The position numbers and the translations under genes were made by a program. The notes below the pieces were generated by a model that saw only the letters and a program-made list of their open reading frames with translations, ran no database searches and had not been told where the DNA came from. A DNA stretch of 64,000 nt, taken from the NCBI RefSeq assembly GCF_016587375.1, contig NZ_BNJG01000002.1, forward strand, positions 496,001 to 560,000, written 5' to 3'. Within the stretch, counting starts at the first letter, position 1; each line of letters opens with the position of its first letter. The stretch comes from Ktedonobacter robiniae (GTDB lineage Bacteria > Chloroflexota > Ktedonobacteria > Ktedonobacterales > Ktedonobacteraceae). This document shows, piece after piece, positions 9,255 to 19,994 of this stretch.

Positions 9255-9919
9255 ATCACAGGGGCTTTCTGGCTCGTTTTTTGTAAGCGAACACGCTGGC
9301 CAAAGAAGCCAGCTTTGTGAAACGCGAGCGCAAACTGGCGGGAGCTACGTTTGTGCAAGTTTTTTCTCCTGCTTAAAGAGATGGAACTTTTTTCGAGAAA
9401 AGCGCTTCTTACGAGATGAAAACTGTGCGATTCCCCCGATGGAACATAGCCTGAAAGGGGTGCGGCAAGTTTTTTTGCGTCGAGCTCATCCAGAGCAATG
9501 GAGAGACGGTACGATAGGAGAGGGCTGGTAAATTGAGCAAACTTCGACCGATTTTCAGGTGAAACGGGGGACGTCAATCACGGGAATCGGTGGTGATCAT
9601 CCAAGGAAAGTTGCTCCCGATGTTTTTTTGCCATCACCATGGTGTACGTAGTCCACTGAGGTGCCAGAGAAGTGACCGCTGTTTGTCAATTCCAACAGTC
9701 TGCTGACGAGATCCGTAGAAATATCCTGGCGTTCGAGATAACTTATCCAGAGAATACTTCTGAAAGGGAAGTACAAGCGCAGCAGCAGGTTGTGTGGTAC
9801 ATCATACTTTTAAGCCAAATATTCATGTATACTCTTCTATATACGAAAGAGACATTTATGCATTTTGTACGCTTTCATGTGGTTTGATTTCGAATGCCAA
9901 AAGTTGTTCTGAGGATACA
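9255..9919. other. Gap with a dispersed repeat
   Basis: Open frames here have no recognisable product. The only structure I can name is the dispersed 18-mer at 9462. A GAGGA ribosome binding site at 9911-9915 belongs to the next gene. Confidence 0.4.
9462..9479 (+). repeat. Dispersed repeat GCGGCAAGTTTTTTTGCG
   Basis: The same 18 bases occur at 45329-45346 and, inverted, at 46618-46635. Copies here and at 46635 share a longer stretch (GGGGTGCGGCAAG...). It looks like the end of a dispersed element. Confidence 0.6.
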
Positions 9920-11638
9920 ATGAGCACATTCAACCGATTTTCAGATACCGCTAGAGCTATACTGCATTCCGCACGAGAAGAGACCCAGACACTAGGTTTC
10001 CCCAGGATCGAGCCGGATCACCTCTGGCTCGGGTTACTGCACGCAAGCGATTGTTCTTTGGCTGAGATGTTGCTCAAGCTAGACATGGACATCAATATCC
10101 TCTATGAGGATTTGCGCGCTCGCTTAGCACAGAAGGAAAAGGCGTCGGTCGAAGGTGAGATTGTGTTGTCCAAGCGAAGCAAGGTCGTGGTTGGTCGCGC
10201 TGCTCGCCTGACTAGCTCTCCGCTTGGGCCAATCATCAACCCGGAACATCTCTTATTGGCGCTCTGGTACGAGGAGCAGAGCCTGGGAGCAAGGTTACTC
10301 CGTGAAGCGGGGATTACTCTTGAACTTCTCCAGGGACAGCTGGGCCTCGCCTCTTTTGATCTCGCATCCCTTCACCTCGAAGCACAAGAAGCTCCACCAG
10401 CGAGGCCGGATGCAGCTACTAGGCGTCGTATGCGCAGGCTGAACCGTGCCCGACTGTATTATATCCCTTTTACCTGGTTGACCTGTGTCATTGTCTTCCT
10501 CCTGCTGTTGATCCACTATTGTATTTCGTATGGAGACCTCATCGCTCATTCGCTCCTGATGCTCTTTGCTGCGGCGCCATTTGTGCTTGCTCAGCCGAGA
10601 CCCGAATGGTTCCCCTGGCTGGCACTTGGCATTGGGTTCATTGGGTATGGTCTCAGGTATCTGTTGCGCTTGCCACTGCGCTGGATCTACGCTGTCTGGC
10701 TCCCCTGTCTCTATAAAAAGAGAGGGTGGAAGTCTCTCTTCGCTTTTTCACTACGCTGGTTTATAGCGTATAGTCTGGACCACGCCTCCAGCCTATGCCA
10801 ATTCCTGATGTCGCTTGAGGTGGTCTATGCGCTCTTTATCCTCCTACCCACTGCCTGGTGGTTGGCGAGCACGCTCTACTTTGGCCTCTTGTACCTGGCA
10901 CAAGCCTCTATTATGACGGTGCTAGACATATCCCTGTTTACCAGAGAGATCCCGATACCACAGGGGCCTCTGACAGCGTGCCTGGAGGGACTGCTTTAAC
11001 GCACAGGCACGCATGTGGATGGTCTGTACATGAAGGAGTTGAAAGGTGCCAAACCTACGGGAGCAATCCTGGTGCCCAATGCGTACCTGACTCACTGGGG
11101 TCATCAAACACGTATCGTCCTTACTGATACTCTTCACCAAAAGTTTCCTCTCGACGAGCAAGAAGTTATTCTGGCACATGAACTTGGGCACCTGGTTCAT
11201 CGCGATGTCCTGCATGACATTGGCTGGAGGACTCTTTTCATCGGCCTATGGTTATTTGCCTGTCAGCACTTGTTGTTTGCCTCTGGCTCGCCTACAATGC
11301 GTCTGCACTCCTTCGTGCTGAGTTTTACTCACCGAACGGTCATTTTGTTGCTTTTTTGCTATACGATTTTTATCGGTTTCTTCCTCCTGCGCCGCTGGTT
11401 ACGGAGATGGAGTGAATATTGGGCGGACGAGTATGCCCTGCAAGTAACGCAGAATACAGACGCTTTTAAACGTTCGATACAGCGCATGGCACACCACAGC
11501 GTATTGCCGGTAAGCAACACAAGATGGAAGTTGTTGGTCTCAACGCACCCCATACTCAAGCAACGCCTGGAGCACGCGAATGCCTTTGCCCAACGCCAGG
11601 CGAGCAGCACAGCTCGCCTTTCGCAAGTGGATGTGTGA
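9920..11638 (+). pseudogene. Clp_N / M48 membrane metalloprotease with one in-frame stop
   Basis: The ATG at 9920 has GAGGA five bases upstream. Residues 1-150 carry two Clp-N repeats (FSDTARAILHSAREE, then DHLWLGLL and PEHLLLALW), the substrate-adaptor fold of ClpA/ClpC. Several hydrophobic helices follow. A TAA at 10997-10999 stops this part. The same frame continues without break from 11000 (RTGTHVDGLYMKELKG) into an M48 peptidase: HELGH zinc site, more membrane helices and EYWADEYAL as third ligand. TAA probably replaced CAA (Gln). As written, protease and Clp-N parts are separate; a GTG at 11015 could restart, but no ribosome binding site is obvious. Confidence 0.8.
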
Positions 11639-12016
11639 TAGAACGAAGAATGGCGATGGTAGGCTTCTTTATTCATATCGTTTGACAGAAAAGGGCTTGA
11701 GCCCGCCGCAAGCTATGGGGCTTTAGCCCCAGTAGTTAGGCGTACGCGGCTTGAGCCCTTGCCTCTTGAGAGAGAAGAACCCGCCGCAAACCACGTAGCT
11801 TGTCGCCCCAGCAGTGAGGCTGGTTTGCCTTGGCTTCATCCTCTGCTGGCTTTCCTCGAAGAGGGTTAAACGCGTGTTCCATCTGTGCTATACTCTGCAC
11901 GAGCCATATGAGGCAGATGCCTGTTTCGTTGGCACGAACAAGGGGAGCAGAACCCTCTCAACTCCTATTCAGCGGCAAGCGGGAACACCGCGAGGAAGAA
12001 AGGAAGAGGTGGATCC
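11639..12016. other. Left flank of TnpB element
   Basis: Holds an imperfect direct repeat of about 70-80 bases (11690-11760 and 11770-11830; shared CCCGCCGCAA and GCCCCAG words) and a TATACT box at about 11890. This is probably the upstream end of the TnpB element that starts at 12017. No gene. Confidence 0.4.
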
Positions 12017-13561
12017 ATGGCAGGGAAACCTTTCAGGAGTACCAAGACCATGAAGCAAGCTGTGCTCCTTCGCTCCAAGCAGGCGAACTGGTTTCACGCC
12101 ACGCAGACCCTCTTCAATCAGGTAGCGTCCTTCTACTTCGAGGTCATCCAAGCCCACCCTCTGATCCTCGACCTCTCCAGCCAGGAGGCCTTGACGGCTC
12201 TGGAACGCCTTACCCATGCCACCAAACAGAACCCTCACCCGGTCATGCCGCTCTCCCAGATCGCGCAAGAGCTCCCGGCCATGTTCCGCCGTGCCACCAT
12301 CCATGCGGCTTTAGGAGCTGCCCACGCCTTCACGATCAGCCTGGCCAAATGGCGTGCGCGCAAAGAGAAGGCCCAGGCAAAACAGAAGCGGTTTACTGAG
12401 CGTCCTCCGGTCCCTCCTCGCACCTGGAATCGCTCCGTCTCCTTCTACGCCGGAATGTGGAAGGGCCGCTCCCTGGGACAGCAGGCCAAGGGACCCCCTA
12501 TCCAGGGGGCAAGACCAGACACAACTGAGGAGAGGGCTTGCCCCAAGATCCTGCTCAAGCTGTGGACGGGGCGCAGCTGGGTCTGGACCAAACTGCGCCT
12601 CTCAGGCCCTCCCCTGCCCCAGGGCTGCACGCCGCAGGAAGCAGGCAGCCCCCAGTTGGTGCGCAAGGGTGGGCGCTGGTGGTTGCACACCCCACTGCAA
12701 CGCGAGATCGAGCGTCCACAAAAAGCGCAGACGCAACTCAGCGAGCAGAAAGGCACGCGGCTGTGCGCCGTGGACCTCAACATTGATACCCACCTGGCAG
12801 TCTGTACGATCCAAACCGTCGAAGGCACGGTGGTGGCGACCCGCTTCATCAGAGGCGGGAAGCGACTCCACGGCCTTAGGAAAAGACAGCTTGGACGCAT
12901 TGCCCGCAACCGACGAGCCACAGGCATCATTGCGGAGGGGGAACAGGACAATGTGCAGCGGTGGGCGAAGGTGCGCGCCCTCGATGAGGACACCGCGCAC
13001 CAGGTGAGCCATCGCATCGTGGCCTTTGCCCAGGCCCACGGCGCCTCCATCCTCGTCTTCGAGCACCTGGGGCACTTCAAGCCAGTGAAGGGCAGCTTCA
13101 GCCGTCGAGGCAACGAGAAGCGCTCGTACTGGCTGCGCGGACGCATCTTCCGCTATACACGCTACAAAGCCTTCCACCAGGGGATCATCACCTGTCGGGT
13201 GAACCCGCGCAACACGAGCCGGGAGCATGCCGACTGCGGAGGGGCGATCGCTCGCTATGCCTATGGGCAACCCACAGAGGGCTATACGCCAGGAGCACCC
13301 CTCATGTATTGCCCCAGCTGTGATGCGAGGGACCATGCCGATCGCAATGCCTCCCGCGTCATCGGCAAACGACTCCTGGCTCGCTTTGGATCCTACCAGT
13401 GTCACAAGGAAAAGCCTCACGCTCCTCTGCAGGCAGAGAGGTCCGCGAAAGCGGGAGGTGGGCACGGCTCCCAAGCCGCCCAATGCGCAGGAGAACCATC
13501 CATTCTTGGCGCAGGGCATGGAGCCGTGGTCGCGCAGGGCACCGCGCAGAAGAAGACGTGA
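12017..13561 (+). CDS. tnpB: TnpB-family nuclease, long divergent form
   Basis: 514 residues, longer than the usual 370-400. AGGAAGAGG precedes the ATG. The N-terminal half is a divergent TnpB/OrfB region (FNQVASFYFEVI). The RuvC residues are AVDLNIDTH (Asp, about 254), VFEHLGH (Glu, about 350) and DHADRNAS (Asp, about 438). The zinc ribbon is reduced (ADCGG...YCPSCD). A basic, low-complexity tail of about 70 residues follows. The catalytic site looks intact. An internal fragment of a very close relative lies at 47211-47638, so this family has been mobile here. No tnpA nearby. Confidence 0.85.
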   Translation: MAGKPFRSTKTMKQAVLLRSKQANWFHATQTLFNQVASFYFEVIQAHPLILDLSSQEALTALERLTHATKQNPHPVMPLSQIAQELPAMFRRATIHAALGAAHAFTISLAKWRARKEKAQAKQKRFTERPPVPPRTWNRSVSFYAGMWKGRSLGQQAKGPPIQGARPDTTEERACPKILLKLWTGRSWVWTKLRLSGPPLPQGCTPQEAGSPQLVRKGGRWWLHTPLQREIERPQKAQTQLSEQKGTRLCAVDLNIDTHLAVCTIQTVEGTVVATRFIRGGKRLHGLRKRQLGRIARNRRATGIIAEGEQDNVQRWAKVRALDEDTAHQVSHRIVAFAQAHGASILVFEHLGHFKPVKGSFSRRGNEKRSYWLRGRIFRYTRYKAFHQGIITCRVNPRNTSREHADCGGAIARYAYGQPTEGYTPGAPLMYCPSCDARDHADRNASRVIGKRLLARFGSYQCHKEKPHAPLQAERSAKAGGGHGSQAAQCAGEPSILGAGHGAVVAQGTAQKKT

Positions 13562-13705
13562 GGGATGGCAAGCGTCTCTTTGGGTATTGCTCACCCACTA
13601 CGATCCTCGCCGAGTCGTCCCCACGGGACATCCACTCAGAGGATCGCGTACGTAGCAGTGCCACAAGAAGCCGCGCGGTTTTAACCGCCGGCGGAGTGTC
13701 ACAGA
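13562..13705 (+). ncRNA. Candidate omega-RNA / right end of long TnpB element
   Basis: Downstream of the stop the sequence ends in a GC hairpin (13671-13694) followed by GGAGTGTCAC, resembling the AGTGTCAAT end of the element at 7744. Inferred from position and similarity only. Confidence 0.35.
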
Positions 13706-13707
13706 AG

Positions 13708-13815
13708 GTAGACCTTTCATAGGGGCAGGAATGGTAGACTCTTCGGCAGACGGTAGACTTTTCACATATGCGGAGATAGTAGACTTTTTGCGAGAATGGT
13801 AGACTCTTCGAGAAG
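13708..13815 (+). repeat. Array of five GTAGACTYTTC repeats
   Basis: GTAGAC begins at 13708, 13734, 13753, 13779 and 13799, so spacings alternate 26, 19, 26, 20. Each is followed by a pyrimidine-rich C/T-TTTC. The array is two and a half copies of a 45-bp unit made of two half-units. It immediately follows the TnpB element end. Role unknown. Confidence 0.75.
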
Positions 13816-13900
13816 ACTGAGATGACCAATGACATATTGGTTCTTCTCTCCTTGAAAGGATACATTGGGAAAGTATTGTTATTGATGACACGAATAGTGC

Positions 13901-14101
13901 AATGCACAAAGAGAAGCCCTAACTGAACGAGAACAATCCTTCGTTGAAGCGAGATATGGGATTGTCAGTGGGGAGCCACATACGCTAGAACAGGTCGCTC
14001 AGACATTTTCGCTCTCACGCGAACGCATACGCCAGGTAGTAGAGCGTTCTTTGCACAAAATAAAACACAAAGGAAAAAGAGAATTAGCGCAAGGAAAGAC
14101 A
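13901..14101 (+). pseudogene. Sigma-70 region 4-like fragment
   Basis: The frame reads ALTEREQSFVEARYGI, then EPHTLEQVAQTFSLSRERIR and QVVERSLHKIKHK. This is the pattern of sigma-70 region 4, the helix-turn-helix that reads the -35 box. A stop lies in frame at 13895 and there is no start codon, so the gene is truncated at its 5' end. Homology ends near 14100, where an acetyltransferase fragment begins in another frame. Confidence 0.7.
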
Positions 14102-14439
14102 CCATCGAACAGGCTGGTTTTGATCCTTCACGCTACCACGTTGCCTGGTCAGGCGATCAACCGATTGGTGGTGCGCTATGTAGTGCAGGTCCAGTAGGTT
14201 GGGTCAATACCCTGGCCGTTGCCCGTGAATGGCGAGGCAGAGGGGTTGGCCTGGCACTTCTGCAACATGCCTTTGGCGAATTTGCTCGCCGTGGTTTGCG
14301 GCGAGCCAGTCTTTCTGTCGATGCGCAAAATCTCACTGGCGCGACAAGGCTCTATCAACGTGTTGGCATGCGTAAAACACGCGAATATCTTTTCCTGCAA
14401 AAGGAGTTGCGCGCTGGGATGCCACTACCTGCAAATTGA
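14095..14439 (+). pseudogene. GNAT acetyltransferase, C-terminal remnant
   Basis: From about 14095 the frame reads TIEQAGFDPSRYHVAWSGD, then WVNTLAVAREWRGRGVGLAL (the acetyl-CoA-binding R-G-R-G-V-G loop) and DAQNLTGATRLYQRVGM. It ends at the TGA at 14437-14439. The first half is missing. It appears joined to the preceding sigma-factor fragment by deletion. The stop codon lies within the element-end remnant that follows. Confidence 0.75.
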
Positions 14440-14475
14440 CACTCCCCCGCTTAAAAACCCTGATTCTTCCTTCGA
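14434..14475 (-). mobile_element. Remnant right end of a TnpB element
   Basis: ATTGACACTCCCCC followed by a degraded hairpin and GATTCTTCCTTC matches 7744-7780, the end of the intact TnpB element. The rest of the element is gone; an IS110 begins about 100 bases on. Confidence 0.6.
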
Positions 14476-14582
14476 AAATGGGAAAAGGATCGTTGGGAAA
14501 AGGGGCACAAACCTCCTGTGCTCTTCATATTGATGAGGAGTACAGGAGGACATCTCTGGTGAGATGAAAAGAAAGATCGCAG
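14476..14582. other. 3' flank of IS110
   Basis: Contains a hairpin CCTCCTGT...ACAGGAGG (14512-14551). It is probably the downstream end of the IS110 element or its terminator. Confidence 0.35.
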
Positions 14583-15821
14583 TTAGGCACTCACCTCCTT
14601 AGGTGTTAAGACCACTTCATAGCCTAAAACATCAAGTCGCCGTATTGCTTGTTTCTTTGCCCTCTCTCCATCTAACGCATCCAAGTAGGTTGGCCCTAAG
14701 TCCTGATACGGCTTTTTCTTTTTGAGAACATGATAAACAATCACTGCAAGACTATGTGAGGTAGCTACAGCGGCTTTGGGCTTGATCATTCGACGCGCAA
14801 AGCGATGATGTTGGGTGGAAAGATAATTGCCTTTCATCCGGCTCAGGCACCAACACACCTCGGCTAAAGCTGCTCTCAGAAAGACGTTGCCTTTTGTTGC
14901 ATGTCCGCTCAGCCGTTTGCCTGCACTTTCTTTGTTGCCAGGGCACACGCCAATCCAGGAGGCGAAGTGCTTGTCGGAAGGAAAGGCACTCAGGTCGATG
15001 CCTACCTCAGACAAGATGGTGAGCGCACTTAGCAATTGGAGGCCCGGAATACTCATCAACAAGTCGAGTGCTTCTTTGAATGGGTACATTCTCGCTTCAA
15101 TTTCTTCAAGCAGGTGTTCCATCTGCTGTTCCAGAAAATCAATGTGGGCAACTATCTCTTTGAGTAAGAGACGATGATGTGCCTCGACTCGTCCTTCCAA
15201 AGCCTCTTGCAATTGTGGGAGTTTTATTCGTAATTTGCCTACCGCAAGCTCGGTGAGGACGTGAGGGTCATCTTCACCTTCAATCAATGCCTCAATCATC
15301 TGCCGCCCGCTTTTTCCTAAGACATTGGTCGCCACCGATGCAAGTTTGATGTTCGCTGTCTCCAACACTTTCTGTAAACGATTGATCTCCTCTGTGCGCA
15401 TATAGACCAAGCTTTTTCGATAGCGCATGAGATCCCGCACGTCGCGAAAAGGCTTCGGGGGAATGAAACTGGCCTTGAGCAATCCATGGCGCAAGAGATC
15501 AGCAATCCATTCACTATCCTTCACATCAGTTTTCCGACCAGGAACCGACTTTATATGATGAGCGTTCACAAGGATGATCGTGTGTTCATCTTCTAAAAGA
15601 TTGTAAAGAGGACGCCAGAAGATGCCGGTACTTTCCATGGCGATATGGCTCACGTGTTGCGCATCGATCCAATCTCGTAATGCCACAATCTCTGCGGTGG
15701 TGGTCCCAAAAGTTCTCACGGTCTTCTGCACCCGACCGTTTGGTGGCGTGAGCATGATACAGGCAACAACGGTGTTCTTATGGACATCTAAACCACAACA
15801 GCGTTCATAGAGCACTTCCAT
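14583..15821 (-). CDS. IS110-family transposase
   Basis: 412 residues from the ATG at 15821 (AAAGGAAG upstream); the longer frame to 15896 lacks a ribosome site. The N-terminal DEDD RuvC-like domain shows CCGLDVHK (Asp), AMESTGIFW (Glu) and GRKTDVKDSEW (Asp pair). The C-terminal Transposase_20 domain holds MSIPGLQLLSALTILSEVG and the ASWIGVCPGNKES serine region. IS110 enzymes recombine DNA guided by a bridge RNA from the element's non-coding end. A relative of the same length sits at 27117-28355, and the proteins align throughout. Confidence 0.93.
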   Translation of the reverse strand: MEVLYERCCGLDVHKNTVVACIMLTPPNGRVQKTVRTFGTTTAEIVALRDWIDAQHVSHIAMESTGIFWRPLYNLLEDEHTIILVNAHHIKSVPGRKTDVKDSEWIADLLRHGLLKASFIPPKPFRDVRDLMRYRKSLVYMRTEEINRLQKVLETANIKLASVATNVLGKSGRQMIEALIEGEDDPHVLTELAVGKLRIKLPQLQEALEGRVEAHHRLLLKEIVAHIDFLEQQMEHLLEEIEARMYPFKEALDLLMSIPGLQLLSALTILSEVGIDLSAFPSDKHFASWIGVCPGNKESAGKRLSGHATKGNVFLRAALAEVCWCLSRMKGNYLSTQHHRFARRMIKPKAAVATSHSLAVIVYHVLKKKKPYQDLGPTYLDALDGERAKKQAIRRLDVLGYEVVLTPKEVSA

Positions 15822-16069
15822 CGCTTCTTCCTTTCTCTCATCTGAACTGATCATCGTGTGTACAGAGAACGATGAGGAGTGAACATGAACAAACAAGTTT
15901 CCTTCACGTGCTCCTTTTTACAAAGGGCAACACACTTCTCTTCTGGAGACACTCAGGTCAGCTTACCCATCGGGCTCGATGGCACCAGTGAATCTTGACC
16001 TTGACTCACCGCTCTCACTGCTATTGTAGCCCATTTTCATTCACTTCTCTGGCAGAGAGGTCATAGCGC
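15822..16069 (-). other. IS110 non-coding upstream end
   Basis: About 250 bases without a gene upstream of the transposase, the position where IS110-group elements encode their bridge RNA. Exact end unknown; the inverted repeat at 16070 lies just outside or at the border. Confidence 0.4.
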
Positions 16070-16170
16070 TTACCCACATTTTACAAAGTGAGCTTGAGCG
16101 CTGGGAGCTTCCATTGAAAAGGAAAACCCATCAACGGCGTCTCCAAGCTCACTTTGTAAAATGTGGGTAA
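16070..16170. terminator. 26-bp perfect inverted repeat
   Basis: Arms 16070-16095 and 16145-16170 are perfect reverse complements around a 49-base loop. It lies 3' of the TetR operon, which reads toward it, so it may terminate that operon. The long loop also fits a small palindromic mobile element. Confidence 0.5.
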
Positions 16171-16211
16171 AAGACAGCGCTTTAGCCGTGGGGAGTCGTC
16201 ACGTATAATAT

Positions 16212-16652
16212 CTACCGCTTGCTTATCACTTGAAACACCGGGTGCCGTAGGGCTTCGCGCTCAAAGTCTTGCAGCGGGGATTCGGGAGTCACGTCGAAGT
16301 AGCCCTCAGTGATGGGGCCACCTGTGCCGATACAGCTTTTCAGGATAGGGGCCGCCTCCGCTGGCGCTAGTTCAACCACGCTAATGGCCTCGGGACGCCG
16401 ACCACGCGTGAGTGTTGCCTCCTTTGCCGCGCGCAGATTGCGCACCCAATCCACCAGGCCGAAGGTCGCTACCAGGTAGCGCTGCCCGTTCCGCTCCACA
16501 ACCGCTACTGGGGTCGTGCGCGGCTGCCCGCTCTTGCGACCCCGCACGGTGAGCAGGTGAATTGGCCCCGCTTTGATTCCAGCGCGAACGAGGGTCGTCG
16601 CCAGGGCATTTCCCGCTTGCCTTATAAATGTGTGTCGATATGTCTTTGCCAT
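16212..16652 (-). CDS. F420-dependent nitroreductase-family protein (Ddn-like)
   Basis: 146 residues, the normal length for the deazaflavin (F420)-dependent split-barrel family. LLTVRGRKSGQPRTTPVAVVERNGQRY with VATFGLVDWVRNLRA are the typical F420-binding and core motifs. AAAGGATAAG lies before the ATG. It is the last gene of a three-gene operon (11-base gap to the monooxygenase) under a TetR regulator, suggesting a detoxification role. Substrate unknown. Confidence 0.85.
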   Translation of the reverse strand: MAKTYRHTFIRQAGNALATTLVRAGIKAGPIHLLTVRGRKSGQPRTTPVAVVERNGQRYLVATFGLVDWVRNLRAAKEATLTRGRRPEAISVVELAPAEAAPILKSCIGTGGPITEGYFDVTPESPLQDFEREALRHPVFQVISKR

Positions 16653-16663
16653 GTACTTATCCT

Positions 16664-16993
16664 TTACCCTTCAAGAATAGTGCGAACTTTGTATTCGTGT
16701 GCATCTGGCGTCGCGATCTGGCGCAATTCGATCAACAGGGACGTATCCGCCTTCTCAAACACCTTTGCCGTGGCAACCTGAAACGCCTCATGGCTGCTAT
16801 ATTGGGCGTAATTCACCACGCGGGTACCATCGACGCTCATGTGGAAGTTGGCCGAAAGAAAGCCAGGCACCTCCTTGCGGATCATCTTCGCAATCTCAAC
16901 CAGCAATTCCAGTCCTCGCTGCTGGTTCTCCGGCTCGAACATGAAGGTATTGATTGTGGTCACGACATCATTGTTTTCTGAGATAGTTGTCAT
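16664..16993 (-). CDS. Antibiotic biosynthesis monooxygenase (ABM) domain protein
   Basis: 109 residues from the ATG at 16993 (GGAAAGGGAAG upstream); the longer frame to 17059 has no support. INTFMFEPENQQRGLELL, then EVPGFLSANFHMSVDGTRVVNYAQY is the ferredoxin-like ABM fold. It sits between the TetR gene and the F420-reductase gene in one operon and may oxidise the same inducing compound. Confidence 0.82.
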   Translation of the reverse strand: MTTISENNDVVTTINTFMFEPENQQRGLELLVEIAKMIRKEVPGFLSANFHMSVDGTRVVNYAQYSSHEAFQVATAKVFEKADTSLLIELRQIATPDAHEYKVRTILEG

Positions 16994-17068
16994 AGCTGTC
17001 TTCCCTTTCCTCAAGTACTCTCTCACGATCTGGTTGTATGACCAACCAAATTCGCGCATAAAAAAACG

Positions 17069-17683
17069 CTACTTCTCCGGTGCAGGTTCTACAACAAGCA
17101 AGTGCTGGACAAGCTCATAGGCCGCCGTGAGGTCGAGACCGGGCTGTGCCAGTTGTTGCAGGGCCAGGCCATCAGTACAAGCATGGAACACCGACGCGAT
17201 AGCCCGTGCTCGCACCTCATCGATACCTGTCTGCTCTTGAATCGTCTGCGCGATTCCCTGCCGTCCCTTCGCCAGCATCTCGCCTATCGCGGGCAGGAAG
17301 TCAGGATTGCGCAACCCGAGGGCATAGAGTTCGTAGCGCAACCTGTACCACGCCGTATGACTGCGACTGACCGTGGCAACCGCGAGCATTGCCACCTCCG
17401 CGAATGGGCGCTCGACTGACAACTTCTGAAATTCCTGCATCAACTGTTGATTAAAGCGCGTACCAGCTTCATAGATCACGGCCAGTAGCAGTTCGTCCTT
17501 AGAGGCGAAGTAATAATGGAACAGACCGGGCGAGACATCGGCTAGGCGTGCAATCTCTTTGACCGTCGTGGCCTCGATGCCATTCTCTGAAAGCAGAGTA
17601 TAGCCAGCGTCGATCAGACGCTCACGGTTGTCTCGCTGGTGTGTCCAGGTTTTCTTCGGTTTCTTTGCTATTTGGTCGTCCAT
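17069..17683 (-). CDS. TetR-family repressor, first gene of its operon
   Basis: 204 residues from the ATG at 17683. The N-terminal HTH is RERLIDAGYTLLSENGIEATTVKEIARLADVSPGLFHYYFASKDELLLAV; the C-terminal ligand-binding part is divergent, as usual. The longer frame to 17770 runs through the promoter, so the ATG at 17683 is chosen. It lies exactly seven bases after the -10, so the mRNA is probably leaderless. A 15-bp palindrome overlaps the -35 and is the likely operator. It should repress itself and the two genes downstream. Confidence 0.9.
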   Translation of the reverse strand: MDDQIAKKPKKTWTHQRDNRERLIDAGYTLLSENGIEATTVKEIARLADVSPGLFHYYFASKDELLLAVIYEAGTRFNQQLMQEFQKLSVERPFAEVAMLAVATVSRSHTAWYRLRYELYALGLRNPDFLPAIGEMLAKGRQGIAQTIQEQTGIDEVRARAIASVFHACTDGLALQQLAQPGLDLTAAYELVQHLLVVEPAPEK

Positions 17684-17689
17684 ACAAAT

Positions 17690-17743
17690 ATGATAGCGCG
17701 ATAAACAGTCCCTTGTCAAGCGTGCTTTCACGCTTGACAAGGG
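17690..17743 (-). promoter_or_regulatory. TetR-operon promoter and operator
   Basis: Minus strand TTGACA within the palindrome, 18-base spacer and TATCAT (17690-17695). The perfect inverted repeat 17710-17724 / 17729-17743 (15-bp arms, 4-base centre) covers the -35 and is the best candidate operator for the TetR protein. Confidence 0.7.
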
Positions 17744-18000
17744 CAAAACACAGGTGGTTTTGTCTCTCAAAAGGCCGGCATTGCTCTCAAGGCGAGAACG
17801 AGATGGTCGTCAGACGGCTTTCCTTGCATGAAGTCGCTGAGACGTCTCAAAGGTCGTCGTCTGATAGCTGATACCGTTACGTCTGATGGCGAAGAGGATT
17901 CTGACCCACACATTGGCCAGGGTGAGCCTTTCCCGATTTGGTAGATTCCCTAAAGCTGAGCTATACTCTACCAAATCGGGGAAGGCTCATACTGTAGAGT
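17744..18000. other. Gap with a 23-bp inverted repeat
   Basis: Arms 17923-17945 and 17967-17989 are complementary with one mismatch; no gene otherwise. Confidence 0.5.
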
Positions 18001-18060
18001 ATGCAAACACCAATTACAGAGCCAATAGACACATCGAAGCAATTTTGCCCTAATCCAATA
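18001..18060 (+). pseudogene. Zinc-ribbon transposase, N-terminal fragment
   Basis: Reads MQTPITEP...KQFCPNPI and stops at the TA where the IS5-like element begins. The next codons (CSARGKMGEGTIA) appear at 20414 on the far side of the element. With the TA counted once, the frame runs straight across. FCPNPxCxxRGKxGEGxI is a common start of helix-turn-helix/DDE transposases in these bacteria. Confidence 0.6.
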
Positions 18061-18240
18061 TCTGCTTATCCGAAAACCTCCCCCTTCTTCGCGCAGGTGG
18101 CACGTCCTGTCGGAGGCAAACCAGACGCTTTGGTGGGCCTCCGGGGGTGGCCTTCCATGCTCAACTGGAGGGCCGCTGCCGAGGGCAGAGGAAGCGCCTT
18201 CTACGCGGGTTTTTCGAGTAAGTTCTAAATGTTAGCGCAT

Positions 18241-19695
<1,455 letters not shown>

Positions 19696-19896
19696 AGGCG
19701 TATCTCCTCCGCGTGGGCGGGTAAGAGTATCTTCTTCGTGCTTTGCTGACGTATTCTGTCTATGCAACGACATGAGCATATCTCCTCTGCAATAGGTAGC
19801 GTTTATATATGTCAACAGGTGTGAAAGAGGCGGTAGCTCAGACAAGAGACGTGCAAGGAGACAGCGATTATCAGGTGGCTGTTGGGGAGCACGGTG

Positions 19897-19945
19897 ATAC
19901 GTTCACAGAGAGCTGAGCTACTTCTGGCCCTCTCTGTGAACGTAT
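19897..19945. terminator. 16-bp perfect inverted repeat
   Basis: Arms 19897-19912 and 19930-19945, 17-base loop, between the IS5 transposase remnant and cysS. No T-run. Confidence 0.5.
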
Positions 19946-19994
19946 ATACAGGAGCAATAATGCATGCTGTGGCTCATGTTCTTCTCCGACATCC

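Noticed and set aside
9215..9577. 120-codon open frame on the minus strand
   Set aside because: No homology seen, overlaps the RHH gene end and the dispersed repeat.
12445..13594. Long open frames antisense to the 12-kb TnpB
   Set aside because: They mirror the GC-rich coding strand and lack any domain; the fragment at 47 kb shows the plus strand is the real gene.
13708..13815. Possible CRISPR array
   Set aside because: Repeat core is only about 11 bases, spacings are 19-26 bases and the interval sequences are themselves related.
19696..19950. T-box riboswitch before cysS
   Set aside because: No T-box bulge or GGTGG-type antiterminator sequence is visible in the leader.
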